Below are positions 26,330 through 34,240 of a stretch of 64,000 nucleotides of DNA, one piece after another. The notes beneath the pieces are model-generated. The model did no database searches. It had not been told where the DNA came from and saw only the letters and a list, made by a program, of their open reading frames with translations. Source of the DNA: Streptomyces sp. ITFR-16 (GTDB taxonomy: Bacteria > Actinomycetota > Actinomycetes > Streptomycetales > Streptomycetaceae); contig NZ_CP134609.1 in NCBI RefSeq assembly GCF_031844705.1, forward strand, positions 5,828,001 through 5,892,000. The letters run 5' to 3'. A program made the translations under genes and the position numbers. Numbering within the stretch: position 1 is the first letter of the stretch; each line of letters begins with the position of its first letter.

Positions 26330-26683
26330 TCAGGCCGGCTGCCACAGTTCGATGCGGTTGCCCTCGGGGTCCGTGACCCAGCCGAAGCGGCCTACGCCGT
26401 CCATCTCCTGGACGTCCTCGGAGACGTCCGCTCCCTTGGCGCGCAGCTGCGCGAGCATCGCGTCCAGGTCGGTGACCCGGAAGTTGAGCATGGTCTGCTG
26501 GGTGCGGGAGCCGAAGTAGTCGGTGCCGGGCTCGAACGTCGCGAAGACCGTCGGTCCGGCTTCCTGGCGCCACAGGCCGTGCTCGTCGGTGTCCAGACCC
26601 AGGCAGTCGCGGTACCAGGCGTTCAGGGCCGCCGGGTCGGCGGCCCGCAGAAAGTAGCCGCCGATTCCACGTACTCGTTCCAT
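26330..26683 (-). CDS. VOC (glyoxalase/bleomycin-resistance) family protein
   Basis: This 117-residue single VOC domain starts MERVRGIGGYFLRAADPAAL, with the paired beta-alpha-beta-beta-beta pattern. It has LGLDTDEHGLWRQ in the first half and VTDPEGNRIELWQP at the end, where the Glu is a usual metal ligand. Members act as glyoxalase-like isomerases, dioxygenases or drug-binding proteins; the substrate here is unknown. The ATG at 26681-26683 is chosen because upstream residues are not conserved-looking. It lies in a leftward cluster with the dienelactone hydrolase gene, 35 bases downstream of its stop. Confidence 0.88.
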   Translation of the reverse strand: MERVRGIGGYFLRAADPAALNAWYRDCLGLDTDEHGLWRQEAGPTVFATFEPGTDYFGSRTQQTMLNFRVTDLDAMLAQLRAKGADVSEDVQEMDGVGRFGWVTDPEGNRIELWQPA

Positions 26684-26718
26684 GCCGCCATCCTGCCAGG
26701 ACGGCGGCACGGAACCCG

Positions 26719-27447
26719 TCAGTGAAGGGCGCTCTCGAGGAGGGGGAGCAGGCGGTCCCAGTGGCGTCGCAGCCCTGCGGCGTCGTACGCGTCGGTGTCG
26801 GACATGGTGAACCCATGGGCCGTACCGGGGTAGATCTCCGACGTGTGGTCGATCCCGGCGGCGTCCAGGGACCGGTTGAGCCGGTCCAGGTCCTCGGGCG
26901 TCAGGTCGCTCGCCGCGTGGCCGAAGTGCGCCCGGGCGGTGATGCCGGCGAGGGCGTCGGGGCCGTCGGCGCCCACCGGGGCGTGGAAGGCCGCGAGGGC
27001 CGCCACCTGGTTGGGGTGGGCGGCGGCGGTACGCGTCGCCAGCAGGCCGCCGAAGCAGTAGCCGGTCACCGCGACCGGCCCGGGGCGCACCTGGGGCTGG
27101 GCGGTGAGGAACCCTAGGCAGGCGTCTGCGTCGCGCAGGGTCTGTTCGGCGGTGTGCGCCTCGATCAAGGGCATCAGCTGGGCGAAGACCGCGGACCTGG
27201 CCTCGCCGCCGATGTACTCGGGAAGGTCGATCACCGGGGTCGGGCCGTGCCGGTAGAACATGTTCAGGACCAGTACGTAGTACCCGTGCCGGGCCAGCTC
27301 GTCGGCCATCTCCCGCAGCACGGGGCGGATACCGAAGCCGTCCGGGTACATCAGCACGCCCGGGTGCTGCTCACCGTCGTCAGGGAAGGCGGCGAACGCG
27401 TCGGCCACGCCGTCGGCGGTGGGGATCTGCGACGTCTTGATGGGCAT
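26719..27447 (-). CDS. dienelactone hydrolase family protein
   Basis: This 242-residue cytosolic alpha/beta hydrolase has the nucleophile elbow GYCFGG (cysteine, as in true dienelactone hydrolases), a candidate acid in HAASDLTPED and the histidine in GTAHGFT. It carries MYPDGFGIRPVLREMADEL near the oxyanion hole. Such enzymes open lactones in aromatic degradation or act as general esterases. It precedes the VOC gene on the same strand, so the two may be cotranscribed. The TetR gene lies 227 bases upstream and may or may not regulate it. Confidence 0.92.
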   Translation of the reverse strand: MPIKTSQIPTADGVADAFAAFPDDGEQHPGVLMYPDGFGIRPVLREMADELARHGYYVLVLNMFYRHGPTPVIDLPEYIGGEARSAVFAQLMPLIEAHTAEQTLRDADACLGFLTAQPQVRPGPVAVTGYCFGGLLATRTAAAHPNQVAALAAFHAPVGADGPDALAGITARAHFGHAASDLTPEDLDRLNRSLDAAGIDHTSEIYPGTAHGFTMSDTDAYDAAGLRRHWDRLLPLLESALH

Positions 27448-27570
27448 GAACTCTCCAGTCGTGGTTGATGGGTCGAGTCTGCGGTCATCCAGTCATCAAC
27501 AAGGCGGACGGGGCGCCCGCGCGTCGGCGCAGGGCCCTCGACCGGGCAGCGGGCACTTGACGGCCCTTGC

Positions 27571-27588
27571 GGCGCTCAGGGGAGCGCC
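27571..27588 (-). terminator. short hairpin downstream of a TetR gene
   Basis: GGCGCTC at 27571-27577 pairs with GAGCGCC at 27582-27588 around AGGG. It lies in the 227-base gap between the TetR and dienelactone hydrolase genes, which otherwise shows no coding potential. Termination of the TetR transcript is plausible but the stem is short. Confidence 0.35.
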
Positions 27589-27674
27589 GGGCCTCCGATC
27601 CGTGCGTGGCGCGAGGCCGGCCCGGTCGTCATGGCTGCGGGGCTCGGCCCGGCGGGATCGACGGCCCGGACGGT

Positions 27675-28265
27675 TCAGGCCGCGTGGCCGTGTCCGCGCA
27701 GGATCCCCTCCACGCCCCCCAGGAACGTCTCCGAGATCAGTGCCGGGTCGGAGAGGCAGCCCGCTGCCATCGCGCCGTCCCGGAGCATGACGAAGTGCCG
27801 GCCCGCCTCGGTGGCCGGTTCGCAGCCTGCCCGGGTCAGGAGGTGTGTGGCCGTTTCCAGGAACCACTGGCGGTGGGCCAGGACCGCCTGGTGGACCGGG
27901 TGGGACGGGTCGGGGTACTCGGCCGCCGCGTTCAGGAAGGCGCAGCCCCGGAAGCCGTCCGACCGGATGCCCTCGGTGATGGAGCGGGCGACGGCGCGGA
28001 CCGTGTCGGCGGGCGGGAGGCCCGATGCCTCGATGGCCGCCACCTGGCCCCGGATGCCCTGGTCGGCCTGCTGGAGGTAGGCGAGGATCAGCTCCTCCTT
28101 GCCCTTGAAGTGCCGGTACAGGGTGGCGCGTGTGACCTGGGCCTCCGCGATGATCCGGTCCACGCCGACGGAGTGGATGCCCTCCGCGTAGAAGATCCGG
28201 GTCGCCGTGTCGAGCAGTCGGGACCGCGCCTCCGACGTGCCTCCGGCCTGTGTGCTCGTACTCAT
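27675..28265 (-). CDS. TetR-family repressor
   Basis: This 196-residue regulator has the helix-turn-helix at about residues 30-52 (VGVDRIIAEAQVTRATLYRHF) and a C-terminal domain with RGCAFLNAAAEYPDPSHPV, a pattern common in repressors of membrane-protein or oxidoreductase genes. It is divergent from a membrane protein gene. The 122-base spacer contains two identical 21-bp copies of an operator, the nearer one 22 bases before this start codon, so it probably represses itself and its neighbour. The ligand is unknown. Confidence 0.92.
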   Translation of the reverse strand: MSTSTQAGGTSEARSRLLDTATRIFYAEGIHSVGVDRIIAEAQVTRATLYRHFKGKEELILAYLQQADQGIRGQVAAIEASGLPPADTVRAVARSITEGIRSDGFRGCAFLNAAAEYPDPSHPVHQAVLAHRQWFLETATHLLTRAGCEPATEAGRHFVMLRDGAMAAGCLSDPALISETFLGGVEGILRGHGHAA

Positions 28266-28286
28266 GCCGTCACCGTACCAGCGGGG

Positions 28287-28362
28287 TGAGGGAGAACGTT
28301 CGGTCTTGACAAGGGGGTGGGCTGCGCTTTGGATGGGAGGAGTGAGGGAGAACGTTCGGTCT
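28287..28362. promoter_or_regulatory. duplicated TetR operators flanking a promoter
   Basis: An identical 21-bp sequence occurs at 28287-28307 and 28342-28362. Each has the palindromic core GAACGTTC (28295-28302 and 28350-28357) followed by GGTCT. Between them lies TTGACA (28307-28312) with a weak -10 near 28330. Site 1 touches the -35 and site 2 covers the expected start, the classic layout for blocking the rightward promoter. Site 1 is also close to the TetR start. Confidence 0.7.
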
Positions 28363-28387
28363 GTCTCCTTTCTCGAAGGGAACTCCC

Positions 28388-28960
28388 GTGAATGCCTCCG
28401 CTGTCGCCCCCGCCCCCGCCCCGAGTGCCGCCCCCGCCGCCGCCCTGCGGCAGCTCTACTTCCTCCGCTTCGCGTTCGCCGCCGTCTGGGCCGGTCTGCT
28501 GTTCGTCTCCGCCGACACCCTCGGCGCCCTCAGTACGACACTGCTGGTGGTCTATCCCCTGTTCGACGTGGGATGTGCCGTCGTCGACCTCAGGTCCGCG
28601 CGGGCGCATCGCGGTCCCGTGCGCGGTCTGTACGCCAACATCGCGCTGAGCGCCCTCACCGCCGCGGGGCTGGCCGTCGCCGTCTCCTCCGGTATTCCGG
28701 CCGTCCTGCGTGTCTGGGGCGCCTGGGCCGTCACCGCGGGGCTCGTCCAGCTGGCCGTCGGTGTTCTGCGGCGCCGCATGGGCGGGCAGTGGCCGATGAT
28801 CGCCAGCGGCGGCATCTCCACCCTGGCCGGCGCCTCGTTCGTCGTCCAGGCAGGCCAGGACGGCGCCGCCCTTGGCAGCCTGGCCGGGTACGCGTTCCTC
28901 GGCGGCGTCTTCTTCCTCGTCTCCGCCCTGCGTCTGGGCCGGGCCGCCACCTCCGTGTGA
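28388..28960 (+). CDS. polytopic membrane protein (HdeD/DUF308-like)
   Basis: This 190-residue protein has an Ala/Pro-rich start and six hydrophobic segments with short loops, e.g. YFLRFAFAAVWAGLLFVSADTL and AGYAFLGGVFFLVSALRLG. It is reminiscent of DUF308/HdeD proteins, which form paired three-helix units, but the assignment is tentative. The GTG start at 28388 follows GAAGGGA. Two operator copies overlap its promoter, so it should be induced when the divergent TetR is released. Its function, possibly in stress or small-molecule response, is unknown. Confidence 0.75.
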   Translation: MNASAVAPAPAPSAAPAAALRQLYFLRFAFAAVWAGLLFVSADTLGALSTTLLVVYPLFDVGCAVVDLRSARAHRGPVRGLYANIALSALTAAGLAVAVSSGIPAVLRVWGAWAVTAGLVQLAVGVLRRRMGGQWPMIASGGISTLAGASFVVQAGQDGAALGSLAGYAFLGGVFFLVSALRLGRAATSV

Positions 28961-29096
28961 GCGGCGATGGTTCCGCCGGTGGACTTCCCGGGCCGGACGC
29001 CGCCGGGACGGCCGGGAAACGTACGTCCGGCTGTTAGCGTCCTGACGCCATCAGATCCGTACGCCCCCCGTGCTGCCGGTGAAGGAGTGGTCCTCC

Positions 29097-30317
29097 ATGC
29101 GTGTCCTCTTGGTCGGAGCCGGAGGGGTGGGGACCGCGATCACGCGGATCGCCGCCCGCAGGGCGTTCTTCGAGCACATGGTGGTCGCCGACTACGACCC
29201 CGCACGGGCCGAGAGCGCCGTCGCCGCCCTGGGGGAGCGGGGCGAGAGGTTCAGCGCCGCGCGGCTGGACGCCTCCGACCAGGGCGCCGTGACCGCGGCC
29301 CTCGAAGAGCACCGTTGCGACGTGCTGCTCAATGCCACCGATCCACGCTTCGTGATGCCCCTGTTCGAGGCGGCGCTCGGTCATGGCGCGCACTATCTCG
29401 ACATGGCCATGTCCCTGTCCCGGCCGCATCCCTCCCGTCCGTACGAGGAGTGCGGGGTCAAGCTCGGGGACGCGCAGTTCGAGCGGGCCGCCGAGTGGGA
29501 GGCCGCCGGGCGGCTCGCGCTGGTGGGCATGGGCGTGGAGCCCGGGCTGTCCGACGTGTTCGCCCGGTACGCCTCCGACGAGCTCTTCGACGAGATCGAG
29601 GAGATCGGCATCCGGGACGGGGCGAACCTGACCGTCGACGGCTACGACTTCGCGCCGTCCTTCAGCATCTGGACGACCATCGAGGAGTGCCTCAACCCGC
29701 CCGTCGTGTACGAGAGCGGGCGCGGCTGGTACACCACAGCCCCCTTCAGCGAGCCTGAGGTCTTCGACTTCCCCGAGGGCATCGGGCCCGTCGAGTGCGT
29801 CAACGTGGAGCACGAGGAGGTGCTTCTCGTACCCCGTTGGCTCAAGGCCGGGCGGGTCACCTTCAAGTACGGCCTCGGCGACGAGTTCATCGGGGTGCTC
29901 CGGACGCTCCACATGCTGGGCCTCGACCGGACCGAGCCCGTGTCCGTGGCGAGCGACCTCGGGAAGGCCGCCGTCTCGCCCCGTGACGTCGTCGCCGCCT
30001 GTCTGCCCGACCCGGCGGGCCTCGGTGACCGGATGCACGGCAAGACCTGCGCCGGGACCTGGGTCAAGGGTGTCAAGGACGGGCAGCCCCGGGAGGTGTA
30101 CCTCTACCACGTGGTGGACAACCAGTGGTCGATGCGGGAGTACGGCTCCCAGGCCGTCGTCTGGCAGACCGCCATCAATCCGGTCGCCGCCCTGGAACTC
30201 GTCGCCGGCGGGGTGTGGAGCGGCAGCGGGGTGCTCGGCCCCGAAGCCCTGCCGCCGCGCCCCTTCCTGGATCTGCTGGGGGAGTACGGCGCCCCTTGGG
30301 GGCTGCGCGAGCAGTGA
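29097..30317 (+). CDS. saccharopine dehydrogenase-family oxidoreductase
   Basis: This 406-residue protein has an N-terminal Rossmann fold (MRVLLVGAGGVGTAITRIAA, then VVADYD) and the family segment DVLLNATDPRFVMPLFEAAL with GAHYLDMAMS. GVEPGLSDVFARYA and a long catalytic domain ending near VWSGSGVLGPEA complete it. Relatives include saccharopine and carboxynorspermidine dehydrogenases, which join or split an amino acid and an aldehyde-bearing amine. The ATG at 29097 follows GAAGGAG. An APC permease and a universal stress protein follow, which suggests a role in amino acid or amine catabolism; this is inference. Confidence 0.88.
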   Translation: MRVLLVGAGGVGTAITRIAARRAFFEHMVVADYDPARAESAVAALGERGERFSAARLDASDQGAVTAALEEHRCDVLLNATDPRFVMPLFEAALGHGAHYLDMAMSLSRPHPSRPYEECGVKLGDAQFERAAEWEAAGRLALVGMGVEPGLSDVFARYASDELFDEIEEIGIRDGANLTVDGYDFAPSFSIWTTIEECLNPPVVYESGRGWYTTAPFSEPEVFDFPEGIGPVECVNVEHEEVLLVPRWLKAGRVTFKYGLGDEFIGVLRTLHMLGLDRTEPVSVASDLGKAAVSPRDVVAACLPDPAGLGDRMHGKTCAGTWVKGVKDGQPREVYLYHVVDNQWSMREYGSQAVVWQTAINPVAALELVAGGVWSGSGVLGPEALPPRPFLDLLGEYGAPWGLREQ

Positions 30318-30370
30318 GTGACGGCCGGGCGTGCGCACGTCCGGCGATGCCCCTCCTCCGGGTGCCGTGG

Positions 30371-30413
30371 ATATGCGTACTTTGTGGTGTCTGCCTAGCA
30401 TGAGGACGCATAT
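30371..30413 (+). promoter_or_regulatory. inverted repeat around the APC permease promoter
   Basis: ATATGCGT at 30371-30378 and its exact complement ACGCATAT at 30406-30413 are 35 bases apart. Between them is TAGCAT (30396-30401), a fair -10, with the left arm where the -35 would be. The AT-rich arms stand out in this GC-rich DNA. A regulator binding both arms, perhaps looping, could control the permease. Confidence 0.45.
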
Positions 30414-30451
30414 TCCGGTTACCCCTGCGGTCCTGAACTGAGCGAGGGCAC

Positions 30452-31957
30452 ATGGCGAAGGACCTCGGCGGGGAGCCGGCCGCACCCGCGCGGCCGGCCA
30501 CCCTGAAGCCCGATGCGATCGGCTTCGTCGACGCCCTCGTCATCGGGCTGAACGCCACCTCCCCGGCGTACTCGGTGGCGGCCGTCATCGGGCCGATCGT
30601 CGCGCTCGTCGGCATCTACGCCCCCGGAGTGCTCTTCGCCTCCTTCGTACCGATGCTCCTCATCGCCTCGGCGTTCTACTACCTCAACAAGGTCGACCAG
30701 GACTGCGGGACCACGTTCTCCTGGGTGACCCGCTCGATGGGGCCCTGGAGCGGATGGCTCGGGGGCTGGGCCATCACGATGACCGGGGTGCTCGTCGTGG
30801 GGTCCCTCGCGGACGTCGCCGTCAGCTTCGGGCTGCTGGCCGTCGGGCTCGACAGCTGGGCCGACAACACCTTCGTGCGCCAACTGCTCACCGTCGTCCT
30901 GATCCTGGTCATGACGGGCCTGTGCGTCATCGGCACCGAGCTGTCGGCCAAGGTGCAGAACGCGCTGATCCTGGCGCAGGTGGTCTTCCTGCTGGTCTTC
31001 GTGATCGTGGCGCTCTACCGCGTCTACGCGGGCACCACCTCGTTCGACTCCATCCACCCCTCGGTCAGCTGGCTCAACCCGTTCGGGGCGGGTGGCGCGG
31101 CCCTCACCAGCGGGCTGCTGCTGGGCGTGTTCATCTACTGGGGCTGGGAGTCCGCGGTCAACCTCACCGAGGAGGTCGAGGACTCCGCGACCGCCCCCGG
31201 CAAGGCGGGGGTGTGGTCCACCGTCATCCTGCTGGTGACCTACCTGTCCGTCGGCTTCGCGGTCGTCGCCTTCGCCGGTACGGCGTACCTCGCCGAGAAC
31301 GCCGACGAGGAGGAGTTCATCTTCGCGCTGCTCGCCCGCGAGGTGATGGGCGGCTGGGACTGGATCGTGCTCCTCGCGGTCGCCACCTCCGCCATCGCCT
31401 CGACCCAGACCACGATCATCCCCGCCTCCCGCACCGCCCTGTCGATGGCCCGGAGGCACGCGCTGCCGGCGCACTTCGGCCACATCAGCCCGCGGTTCCG
31501 GACCCCCGACGTGAGCACCTGGTGGGTGGCCGCCATCGCCATCGCCTGGTACCTCGTCGTCAACCAGATCAGCAAGAACGCACTCTTCGACTCGCTGACG
31601 GCCCTGTCCCTGCTGATCGCCTTCTACTACGCCCTGACCGGGGTGGCCTGCGCGATCTACTACCGCCGCCATCTGACGGAGAACGTGCGGAGCTTCCTGC
31701 TCATCGGCCTCGGGCCGGTGGTCGGGGCCGGGCTGCTGACCTGGCTGCTCGTGCGGTCGGTGATCGACATGTCCGACCCGGCCAACTCCTACAGCGGCAG
31801 CTCCTGGTTCGGCCTCGGACCGCCGCTCGTCATCGGCATCGCCATCAGCCTGGCCGGTGTGGTGCTCATGGTGGTGTGGCGGCTGCGGGCACCCCTCTTC
31901 TGGGCCGAGCGCCGGGGCGTGGTCGACCCGGGACTCGTCCACGGCAAGGAGCGCTGA
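30452..31957 (+). CDS. APC-family amino acid permease
   Basis: This 501-residue protein has twelve hydrophobic segments. The APC signature is near the N-terminus: IGLNATSPAYSVAAVIGPIVALVG, the unwound TM1 that binds substrate. The conserved FIYWGWESAVNLTEEVEDS follows TM5-6, and IPASRTALSMARRHALP follows TM8. It would import or exchange amino acids or amines with protons. The start MAKDLGGEPAAP lies 134 bases after the saccharopine dehydrogenase-like gene, and the stop is one base from the universal stress protein ATG, so the latter two are cotranscribed. Confidence 0.92.
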   Translation: MAKDLGGEPAAPARPATLKPDAIGFVDALVIGLNATSPAYSVAAVIGPIVALVGIYAPGVLFASFVPMLLIASAFYYLNKVDQDCGTTFSWVTRSMGPWSGWLGGWAITMTGVLVVGSLADVAVSFGLLAVGLDSWADNTFVRQLLTVVLILVMTGLCVIGTELSAKVQNALILAQVVFLLVFVIVALYRVYAGTTSFDSIHPSVSWLNPFGAGGAALTSGLLLGVFIYWGWESAVNLTEEVEDSATAPGKAGVWSTVILLVTYLSVGFAVVAFAGTAYLAENADEEEFIFALLAREVMGGWDWIVLLAVATSAIASTQTTIIPASRTALSMARRHALPAHFGHISPRFRTPDVSTWWVAAIAIAWYLVVNQISKNALFDSLTALSLLIAFYYALTGVACAIYYRRHLTENVRSFLLIGLGPVVGAGLLTWLLVRSVIDMSDPANSYSGSSWFGLGPPLVIGIAISLAGVVLMVVWRLRAPLFWAERRGVVDPGLVHGKER

Positions 31958-31958
31958 G

Positions 31959-32375
31959 ATGTCCGTGGTCCTCGGCTACGACGAGTCGCCCGGCGCCGCC
32001 CGCGCCCTGCGCATCGCGATCGAGGTGGCCGCCGCGTACGGCGAGCCGCTGGTCCTGGTCTACGGGGCCGCGCCGCCCGGCCCCACCGGCGAGGAGTACC
32101 ACGCCGCCTACGACGCCGTCCGCCAGGCCGGGCGCTCGGGGCTGGAGCGGGCGCTCGCGGAGGCCCGCGAGGCAGGGGTGGAGGCCGTCGTCGAGGTGAT
32201 CGACCGCAGCCCGGCCCAGGCGCTGATCGAGGCCGCCGAACGGCACGGGGCCCGCGTCATCGTGGTGGGCAGCTGGGGCGAGAGCCCGATGCGCGGGGCC
32301 CTCCTCGGCTCCACCCCGCACAAGCTCCTCCATCTGTCGAGGGTGCCGGTGCTCTGCGTACCCACCGAGGAGTGA
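31959..32375 (+). CDS. universal stress protein, ATP-binding type
   Basis: This 138-residue single UspA domain contains the complete ATP-binding motif G-2x-G-9x-GS within VGSWGESPMRGALLGS near its C-terminus, preceded by ARVIV. The first strand VVLGYDESPGAARAL supplies the adenine-side aspartate. It begins one base after the permease stop, so it is cotranscribed and probably translationally coupled. Usp proteins next to transporters often regulate or protect them in response to ATP; a direct link here is inferred. Confidence 0.93.
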   Translation: MSVVLGYDESPGAARALRIAIEVAAAYGEPLVLVYGAAPPGPTGEEYHAAYDAVRQAGRSGLERALAEAREAGVEAVVEVIDRSPAQALIEAAERHGARVIVVGSWGESPMRGALLGSTPHKLLHLSRVPVLCVPTEE

Positions 32376-32459
32376 GCCCGGCGGACCCCGGTATTCCGGT
32401 GGACCCGTCCTGTCCGGTCACTGACAATGACAGCCGAAAAGGCTGCGGACGGGGGACCG

Positions 32460-32687
32460 ATGACCGAGGTGCTGGCTGTGCTCGGCGTGCTGGTGGGGAC
32501 GATCGTCTTCCTGATCGTGAGACTCACGCTGAAGGAGCGAAGACGCCGTACGGAGAACTTCGACGGCCAGCAGAACGAACGCCACCACAGCGCGGAGATA
32601 CGGAACATCAGGGCCGCCAATACCTCGATCGCCGTGCACAACCGGTTCATCGACGGCGGCAACGACTGGCGGCCCGGCAAGCGCTGA
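32460..32687 (+). CDS. small single-helix membrane protein
   Basis: This 75-residue protein starts MTEVLAVLGVLVGTIVFLI, a transmembrane helix, followed by a basic patch (LKERRRRT) and a polar tail with HNRFIDGGNDWRPG. The ATG at 32460 has GGGGGA upstream; an earlier in-frame ATG (32427) would add eleven residues. The topology is probably N-out/C-in by the positive-inside rule. No family is recognised. It stands alone between the Usp gene and the methyltransferase leader. Confidence 0.6.
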   Translation: MTEVLAVLGVLVGTIVFLIVRLTLKERRRRTENFDGQQNERHHSAEIRNIRAANTSIAVHNRFIDGGNDWRPGKR

Positions 32688-32721
32688 GCGCCGGCGGGCC
32701 GGGCCCGGAGCCCCGCTGGGG

Positions 32722-32864
32722 TAGTGTGGCGCCTCCCCGCACGGGGACGTAAGGCGCGACGAAGATCCCCGTACGGGGACGCAGCGAAGGAGGTGGGACC
32801 CATTACCGCTGTAGCAGGCAGGGTGCTCACCCCCCTTCATGACGGCGTGGCCGACCGGATGTGA
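32722..32864 (+). promoter_or_regulatory. structured leader with tandem hairpins and possible AUU-start peptide
   Basis: CCCCGCACGGGGACG (32735-32749) and CCCCGTACGGGGACG (32767-32781) are near-identical repeats 32 bp apart, each able to fold into a CCCC/GGGG hairpin. The first is also enclosed by GCGCCT/AGGCGC (32729-32734 with 32751-32756). A strong ribosome site AAGGAGG (32787-32793) is followed eight bases later by ATT, which opens a 20-codon frame ending at TGA 32862-32864. CCTCC at 32732-32736 and CACCCCCCTT at 32828-32837 can each pair with the ribosome site. TAGTGT (32722-32727) may be the -10. The repeats could instead be DNA operators. Confidence 0.45.
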
Positions 32865-32910
32865 CCGGCCGCGGAGCACCCCTCGGCATTCCTCCGAAAG
32901 GCTCCGCCCG

Positions 32911-33702
32911 ATGCCCGTCCCGTTGTCACCGCCCGCCCTGTCCTCCCTCGTCACCGCCCTCCGCTCCGCCGGCTGCGTCTTCGCCGAGGACGAAGCGGAC
33001 CTGATCGCCGCCACCGCCACCGGGCCCGCCGACCTCTCCGCGATGGTCGAGCGGCGCGTCGCCGGCCACCCCCTCGAACACGTCCTGGGCTGGGCCGAGT
33101 TCAGCGGGCTGCGGATCGCCGTCGACCCCGGGGTCTTCGTCCCCCGCCGCCGCACCGAGTTCCTGATCCGCCAGGCGGTCCGCCTGGCGCCGAGCCCGGC
33201 CGTCGTGGTGGACCTCTGCTGCGGCTCGGGCGCGCTCGGCGCCGCCCTCGCCACCGCGCTGGAGGACGTCGAACTCCACGCGTCCGACGTCGAACCCGCC
33301 GCCGTGCGCTGCGCCCGGCGCAACGTCGGCGGCCTCGGCCGTGTCTACGAGGGCGACCTCTTCGCCCCCCTGCCCGCCGGACTGCGCGGGCGCGTCGACG
33401 TGCTGCTCGCCAACGTGCCCTACGTACCGACCGGCGATGTCGCCCTGCTGCCCGCCGAGGCGCGCGTCCACGAGCCGCTGGTCGCGCTCGACGGCGGCGG
33501 CGACGGCCTCGACGTCCTGCGGCGGGTGGCCGCCGACGCGCCGCGCTGGCTGGCCCCCGGCGGCAGTCTGCTGGTCGAGACGAGCGAACGGCAGGCGGAG
33601 ACGGCCGCGCGGACCGTCGGCGGCAGCGGGCTCGCCCCGCGCGTCGTGACCTCCGACGAGCTGTACGCCACCGTCGTCATCGGAACCCTGCCCGCGTCCT
33701 GA
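32911..33702 (+). CDS. HemK/PrmC-like protein N5-glutamine methyltransferase
   Basis: This 263-residue SAM-dependent enzyme has an N-terminal helical domain (about residues 1-70) and a Rossmann methyltransferase core. The SAM site is VVVDLCCGSGALGAALA. HVLGWAEFSGLRIAVDPGVFVPRRRTE is the PrmC-type linker. The catalytic NPPY that grips the target glutamine is replaced by NVPY (LLANVPYVPTGD). It is therefore probably a second HemK paralogue rather than the release-factor methyltransferase. The ATG at 32911 follows GAAAGG. The unusual leader ends 46 bases before the start. Confidence 0.85.
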   Translation: MPVPLSPPALSSLVTALRSAGCVFAEDEADLIAATATGPADLSAMVERRVAGHPLEHVLGWAEFSGLRIAVDPGVFVPRRRTEFLIRQAVRLAPSPAVVVDLCCGSGALGAALATALEDVELHASDVEPAAVRCARRNVGGLGRVYEGDLFAPLPAGLRGRVDVLLANVPYVPTGDVALLPAEARVHEPLVALDGGGDGLDVLRRVAADAPRWLAPGGSLLVETSERQAETAARTVGGSGLAPRVVTSDELYATVVIGTLPAS

Positions 33703-33724
33703 GACGCCCGCCCGCCCGGCCGGC

Positions 33725-34240
33725 TCAGGCGAAGCGCCAGCGGGTCTGGGTGAACGGGTCGCCCTTGCCGAAGGCGAAGACCGTGCGCGGGGACACCGCG
33801 AACACATGGGCCCGGTTGTCCAGGGAGCCCACGAACGCCCCGTCGGCCACGCCGAAGTGCCAGACCGGCCCGTACTTCTCCTCCCACGCGCGGGCGAGAC
33901 GCACGAGCCGGTCCTCGTCGGTCACACGCTCCGCCCGGCCCTCCACCACCACGTCCGTCCCCGCCGACCAGGCGTTCGTCCCGGTCATCAGGACGACCTC
34001 GGGGTTGCCCGCCAGATTGCGGGCCTTGCGCTCCTCGGGGCCCGTGGAGAAATGCAGCGCGTCCTGCCACCAGACACCGATCAGGGGGGTGACGTGCGGG
34101 CGGCCGTCCGGGCGGACCGTACTCAGCCAGTACAGCTCGGCCCCGGTCAGCAGCTCTTGGGCCTCGGCCCAGGCGCCGGGCCGTGCGCCCGGACTGCTGT
34201 AGCGGGCATCCAGCTCGGCGGCCGGTTCGTCTGCGGTCAT
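33725..34240 (-). CDS. pyridoxamine 5'-phosphate oxidase-like flavin-binding protein
   Basis: This 171-residue split-barrel protein binds FMN, F420 or heme. The core reads ELYWLSTVRPDGRPHVTPLIG, then HFSTGPEERKARNLAGNPEVVL, the phosphate-binding region, and later VVVEGRAERVTDE. It ends TVFAFGKGDPFTQTRWRF, a tail typical of actinobacterial members. Many relatives use F420H2, whose recycling enzyme NpdG is also in this window. The ATG at 34238-34240 fits. It is convergent with the methyltransferase and divergent from glnE. Confidence 0.88.
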   Translation of the reverse strand: MTADEPAAELDARYSSPGARPGAWAEAQELLTGAELYWLSTVRPDGRPHVTPLIGVWWQDALHFSTGPEERKARNLAGNPEVVLMTGTNAWSAGTDVVVEGRAERVTDEDRLVRLARAWEEKYGPVWHFGVADGAFVGSLDNRAHVFAVSPRTVFAFGKGDPFTQTRWRFA

